A stretch of 64,000 nt of DNA from positions 1,116,001 through 1,180,000 of the forward strand of contig JASSKH010000023.1 in assembly GCA_031763025.1 (NCBI GenBank), in the 5' to 3' direction. Source of the stretch: Macrocystis pyrifera (lineage: Eukaryota > Sar > Phaeophyceae > Laminariales > Laminariaceae). A program made the position numbers and the translations under genes. Positions 61,501 to 64,000 of this stretch are shown piece by piece. Each line of letters starts with the position of its first letter. Position 1 is the first letter of the stretch. The notes under the pieces were generated by a model. The model saw only the letters and a list, made by a program, of their open reading frames with translations. It had not been told where the DNA came from and made no database searches.

Positions 61501-62699
61501 GAAGGACGTTCCTCGGCAGGAAAACAGAGAACAAATAAAATGTCTGTTAAAATTGCCAACTTTCGGGGACCTATTGCTAGCGAAAAATAGACAGGAAGGA
61601 AACCGTATGGGCCGCCGTCTGTCAATATCATGCGTACGAAGACTGCGTTCCTCTTGTTGGGTCATCGCGACAGTTACAAAAAGGGCCAACGCTAGCGTAG
61701 ACATAACAAAACACTATTTCATAATTCGTGTGTTTACCAGCGTGTTTCGCCGATTCATACAACCGGTTGCAGTGTGTCCACAGTATACTCTTTAATGAAT
61801 AATGCTTCCGAGTTCTCTGATTGGATACGAACACATAACATAATAGCATCGACGCCGAAAACAGAGTCCAGCTGTGGCTTCAAGTGTAACCGTAACTTGG
61901 GTACTAAACAACTTTCTAGAAAAAATGCATCTGTGGATGAACGGCCACAACTAATAGCCGTACCGCTCCTGCAGCAGAAACTAAAGCATCGCGCGGGCAT
62001 ACCTTTCCCCAAGTAGAACGCTCTGACGATTGGTTGTTTGATTGTTTGATTGATTGAATGAGTGGTTCATTGATTGATCAGTTGCTTGGTTATTTAATGG
62101 TTGAGTGCTTGATACAGTTTTTATTGGGTGATGGAGTGGAGACTAATCGAGCGAATGCTTGCCTGATTGATTGATCGATCGATTGATCGATCGATTGATT
62201 ATTTGGTTGAGTGATTGGGTGATTGATTGATTGCGTCTCTCGTCAATTTTTTTCTGATTTGAATGGTTGATTGAGTCTGTCTCCTAACCTTGGACAAGAG
62301 AACGGCGACGAGTTGACGTTATCAACTACAGTACATCAATGGCTACATCACTAGCTGCTGACACTATCAACTATCAACGCCGGCACGGACTACAACAAGC
62401 TACGAAAGGCGCGACAAGTTCGCGACACAAAAACACATATCTACCGCAACTATCAAAGCTATCGATACTCTGAATATTCTCGACACCTTCAACACTCCAA
62501 ATATCGAAAACCCTTGATTCCGAACACGCATGAGCACTACCACTAATAGTAGTACTGCTCAACACTATCAACAAATACCTGGTACAAAACTGTACAATAC
62601 TTGAACAACACACGCAATGACCTGTTCAGGGAGCCAGCCCGTGAGAGCGAAGAGGTCGATGCCAGAGTTGCTCCCAGGAAAGTCGTAGCCACCGTTCAC
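46178..62699 (-). CDS. Calpain-7/PalB-like cysteine protease, 12 placed exons, 5' end missing
   Basis: Calcium-independent-type calpain resembling calpain-7 and fungal PalB/RIM13, which act with ESCRT proteins. Exons in transcript order: 62699-62622, 61244-61097, 60472-60372, 58511-58429, 57059-56931, 55891-55712, 54805-54659, 54175-54092, (gap), 50708-50580, 49459-49295, (gap), 47230-47151, 46577-46178. Catalytic core: [41 protein letters not shown] (catalytic His), [10 protein letters not shown] (catalytic Asn), DNGVFWIDF and NWNPALF. Three beta-sandwich C2L domains follow, two opening with GTW/GRW plus SAGG or SAAGCGNF. The exon with the catalytic Cys and any MIT domains lies beyond 62700. 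Phase mismatch between exons ending 54092 and starting 50708 requires a further small exon. A short exon is also expected between 49295 and 47230, because the usual strand after a STYKPG-type motif is missing. All placed introns are GT-AG. Confidence 0.9.
47151..47230 (-). CDS. Calpain exon 12: third C2L domain start
   Basis: Acceptor [27 protein letters not shown] then RYHDNPR; donor GTTAGG. The [13 protein letters not shown] motif opens a further C2L domain. Phase agrees with the next exon. Confidence 0.88.
49295..49459 (-). CDS. Calpain exon 11: second C2L domain
   Basis: Acceptor [55 protein letters not shown]. Donor GTGCGG. The GTYT.I.STYKPG motif matches calpain beta-sandwich domains. 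A 39-nt microexon at 49679-49641 is possible between exons 10 and 11 (frame open, AG before, GT after), but the direct join also reads well. Confidence 0.87.
49490..49640 (-). repeat. GCAAGCAA / GAGAGCG low-complexity tract
   Basis: Purine-rich on the + strand, TTGCTTGC-rich on the - strand, immediately upstream (transcript sense) of calpain exon 11. Confidence 0.7.
50580..50708 (-). CDS. Calpain exon 10: second C2L domain
   Basis: [38 protein letters not shown]; donor GTGAGT. The acceptor CCGCAG at 50709-50710 gives phase 0, but the reading frame stays open upstream to about 50800 ([14 protein letters not shown]), so the exon may start earlier. The preceding exon, needed to convert phase 2 to this frame, was not found. 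Confidence 0.85.
52545..52755 (+). repeat. GATC-rich dispersed repeat, copy 3
   Basis: Contains TTCCCGATCT, GATGTTGCCCGATGGGACCC, CATGTTTCCTG, CTGCACAACCTCTCACGACG and GATCATCTACAG. Lies in the gap between calpain exons 8 and 10. Confidence 0.8.
53580..53840 (-). repeat. GATC-rich dispersed repeat, copy 4 (inverted)
   Basis: Reverse-complement order: AGATCATC tracts, CTGCCGTTGCGAGAGG, CAGACCCACCCCAGGAAGCA, CATGCGCTAGACCATGCGGA, CACCCGGCAACATGAG, then a conserved CTAAATCAAACA tail. Confidence 0.8.
54092..54175 (-). CDS. Calpain exon 8: first C2L domain
   Basis: Acceptor [25 protein letters not shown] then YEKKREV, the strand with the YTLV.SQ motif typical of this domain. Donor GTGCTC leaves phase 2. 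Confidence 0.87.
54430..54658 (-). repeat. Intron repeat carrying copies of the exon-7 splice donor
   Basis: On the - strand the intron after calpain exon 7 repeats a module of GTATGACG followed by GTCCTCCTGTCC-type pyrimidine-rich sequence. GGGTATGACG occurs at about 54530-54540 and GGGTATGAGG at about 54457-54467, in addition to the true donor at 54658. Confidence 0.7.
54659..54805 (-). CDS. Calpain exon 7: first C2L domain
   Basis: Acceptor [45 protein letters not shown]. Donor GTATGA; copies of this donor sequence recur in the downstream intron repeat. Confidence 0.9.
54920..55135 (+). repeat. TACAGCA repeat array
   Basis: Imperfect CAGCAGTACAGCAATA and CTACAGCA units in the calpain intron between exons 6 and 7; a separate (CAG)8 lies at 55205-55229. 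Confidence 0.85.
55320..55560 (-). repeat. GATC-rich dispersed repeat, copy 5 (inverted)
   Basis: Contains GGTCCAACCCAGGGAACATG, GCGCTAGATCAAGCAGG, CTCCCGGCACTGAGCTAAAT and CAAACA, aligned with copy 4. Calpain intron between exons 6 and 7. Confidence 0.8.
55712..55891 (-). CDS. Calpain exon 6: first C2L domain
   Basis: Acceptor [26 protein letters not shown], a Gly/Ala/Ser-rich loop, then MVWVLLSR. This is the NPQ...VLLSRH strand pair that opens the first beta-sandwich. Donor GTACTC. Confidence 0.9.
56070..56380 (-). repeat. GATC-rich dispersed repeat, copy 6 (inverted)
   Basis: AGATCAGATAGATCATCTAC tract, GTTGTGCAGGATTTGT, CTATGCAGATTTTACGGCTC, CGGCACCATGAGATAGATCA. More diverged than copies 4 and 5. 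Calpain intron between exons 5 and 6. Confidence 0.75.
56931..57059 (-). CDS. Calpain exon 5: end of protease domain
   Basis: Acceptor [26 protein letters not shown], then [20 protein letters not shown], the conserved closing segment of the calpain core. Donor GTACAC. Confidence 0.93.
57590..57670 (+). repeat. CAG/CTG-rich tract
   Basis: GCAGCAGTACGAACAG and TAGCAGCAGCTGCTGCAACA in the intron between calpain exons 4 and 5. Confidence 0.75.
58429..58511 (-). CDS. Calpain exon 4: catalytic Asn
   Basis: Acceptor [21 protein letters not shown] then WTPALKE. The Asn of KNPW is the catalytic asparagine. Donor GTAAGC. Confidence 0.93.
58560..58790 (+). repeat. CAGCAG/AGCAG-rich tract with ~110-bp duplication
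   Basis: Two blocks share CACACA.GG.CATGCATGAAG, preceded by AGCAGCAGC runs (about 58700 and 58840). Calpain intron between exons 3 and 4. Confidence 0.75.
58960..59175 (+). repeat. GATC-rich dispersed repeat, copy 7
   Basis: TTCCCGATCTAGGATGATCT, CATGTTGCGATAGGGTGGGA, CATGTTTCCTGGGTTGGACC, CCCTGCATAACCTCTCACAA. Carries a CTATTAATAG palindrome at 59149. Calpain intron between exons 3 and 4. Confidence 0.8.
59940..60365 (+). repeat. TACCGCAACGGTAC diffuse repeat
   Basis: Roughly twenty variants of TACTGCAACGG and GTACCGCAAC in the calpain intron after exon 3. Confidence 0.8.
60372..60472 (-). CDS. Calpain exon 3: catalytic His
   Basis: Acceptor [26 protein letters not shown] then [14 protein letters not shown]; the His of SHAYAV is the calpain catalytic histidine. 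Donor GTACTG. Confidence 0.94.
61097..61244 (-). CDS. Calpain exon 2: catalytic core
   Basis: Acceptor [38 protein letters not shown]; donor GTGAGT after one base of a Ser codon. Confidence 0.93.
62030..62280 (+). repeat. TGATTGATTG low-complexity tract
   Basis: Imperfect GATT repeats with ATCGATCGATTGATCGATCG in the intron between calpain exons 1 and 2. Confidence 0.85.
62622..62699 (-). CDS. Calpain exon 1 (first visible): catalytic core
   Basis: Acceptor GCTCAG, 26 codons in phase 0: [20 protein letters not shown] and GWLPEQ, then donor GTCATT. In calpain-7 this follows directly after the catalytic Cys helix, which should be in the next exon to the right. Confidence 0.95.
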
Positions 62700-63089
62700 C
62701 TGAGCAAAGGAAAAAGCGGGTTGCACCGCGTTACCAATACAACTTAATCCTACCCCGGTGATAAATCGCAAGGGTCCTAGCACTATCCAACCCCGATCCC
62801 AGATCCCGAGGATTCCAACAACATGCCGCCCTCTAATTTCAGCCATAAGCGTGAGGGCCCCAACAACATTCAATCCTACTCCCAGTGATTAACGACGAGG
62901 GTTCCACCAACATTTAACCGATAAACTGTGAGGGGTCGCACGGCGATTCCAACAGGATCCAAAGCCAATGGCAGCGTCAACGTACTCGGCAAGCTGTAGC
63001 GATATAAATTCCGGTGGTAGCCGTGCAGATGGGGAGCAAGGCACCAGTCAAGGGGTGCATACGCTCAGGTATTCATTCCTACGACGCCC

Positions 63090-64000
63090 AGCACAACGTA
63101 ATTGATTGTTTTCCACGATGTCGACTTAAACGTAAGGCTTTCCCATTTATGTTGATCAATCCATTATGGTTTTTCTACGATGCCGGCCTTAAGATAGGGC
63201 TTCTCCATGACGATGCCAGCATTTTTCGAATTTTCAGACGTGCTGACCTTCATATTAGCCTATTTATGATCACTGAAGCAAAGGAAACCCTCTTGTGAAA
63301 TGCCGACCCCAACCGCGAGCTAATCATACATGTATTTTTCTACGATGCCGATTCGAAAGATAACCCGTTTCTGGCATACCGACCTTAAGGTAGCGAGTTC
63401 AATCATGTAAACCGTAAGCGGAGTCCTAAAAGCCTGACGTCTACATTTCTATGGCTCTGGTTTCAAAGATGAGCCATACCAGGTACCACGTATACTCATA
63501 CAAATTGCTGACCTCAGTGGTAGGTCATTTCCACATTTCTACGACTCTGGTTTCAAAGATGAGCCATAACCTTGTACGAGTGAGGTCTAATATACGGTCT
63601 ACTTCAGGTACAGACACTAGAAAGCGAAATACGTACGCGGTCATGTCTACCTTCTACGAAGCGCGTGCAACAGTGCAAGGGTCATCATGCTGCCCGTTGC
63701 AGTCCGGACACATCCCCTATCCCCTATCTCCTATCCTCTATTCCGAGCAGCCTACTATGGTACTGTGATAGGCTGCTGCGTGTGGCGGATGCTGTAGCCT
63801 TCAACCATTATCGACGTTTGGTTCCTCTATACTAGCATCAACTGAAGTCACAGAGGGGGGAAATGTAGGCCTTCGATCTTACGATGAGTCATGTTGGTTC
63901 CATGGTGTGGCCTTGAGGAAAATGTTCTCGACGATGACCACCTACAGCCACTCGCTTCTATGATGCCGACCTTGAGGTAAGCTGCCTCAGTGGTGTTGCC
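63090..64000 (+). repeat. Degenerate ~60-bp repeats at right edge
   Basis: Recurring TTTCTACGATGCCGACCTTA motifs at about 63110, 63175, 63230, 63335, 63375 and 63960. A ~40-bp direct repeat around TCTGGTTTCAAAGATGAGCC lies at 63455 and 63546. Part of the calpain 5' intron; the exon with the catalytic Cys was not found here. Confidence 0.75.

Noticed and set aside
63180-63215. EKPYLK on the - strand as the calpain exon preceding 62699
   Set aside because: It falls in a repeated motif present several times nearby and lacks a proper GT donor.

Overview
This is a eukaryotic nuclear window with long, repeat-filled introns and canonical GT-AG splicing. It most likely comes from a brown alga (Phaeophyceae) or a close stramenopile. 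The organism call rests mainly on an intact EsV-1-7 repeat gene, a family best known from brown algae and their large DNA viruses, together with intron architecture and abundant CAG/CTG and C/G-run simple repeats. It is an inference; no marker sequence was compared.

Three genes are supported. (1) CCT3, the gamma subunit of the cytosolic TRiC/CCT chaperonin, lies on the + strand at 7122-31405. Thirteen exons (1,471 coding nt, about 489 residues) join in frame and end in a stop; only about 45 N-terminal residues are missing, and their exon was not found upstream in the window. (2) A single-exon EsV-1-7 cysteine-rich repeat protein lies on the + strand at 39591-40718, with six near-identical 38-residue units and two diverged ones. 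(3) A calpain-7/PalB-like cysteine protease lies on the - strand from 62699 down to 46178. Twelve exons are placed; they carry the catalytic His and Asn region and three successive calpain beta-sandwich (C2L) domains. The catalytic Cys exon lies beyond the right edge, and one or two small internal exons were not found. The EsV-1-7 and calpain genes converge on a gene-poor stretch (40719-46177) that holds a decayed TnpB/Fanzor-type C-terminus.

The rest is repeat. 1-7121: no gene found, short direct repeats and a reverse-oriented SINE fragment. CCT3 introns: CAG tracts, a CCTTG array, four ~105-bp inverted-repeat (MITE-like) elements, CTG-rich segmental repeats, a 2-kb CAGATC satellite, a 1.8-kb TAACGTTA-rich region, a CATAT array, a 103-base C run, and a duplicated piece of CCT3 exon 7. 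31406-39485: a 195-bp tandem duplication, two copies of a tRNA-headed SINE, and large arrays of CATGGCA or CCGCGG palindromes. Calpain introns: five copies of a ~200-300-bp GATC-rich dispersed repeat that also occurs twice in CCT3 introns, plus CAG/TACAGCA arrays and TGAT-rich tracts.

No functional link between the three genes is evident. The most interesting items are the homogenised EsV-1-7 array, the Fanzor-like relic, the third C2L domain of the calpain, the exon-7 copy with a GC donor, and the SINE family with an internal C tract that has expanded to 103 bases in one copy.
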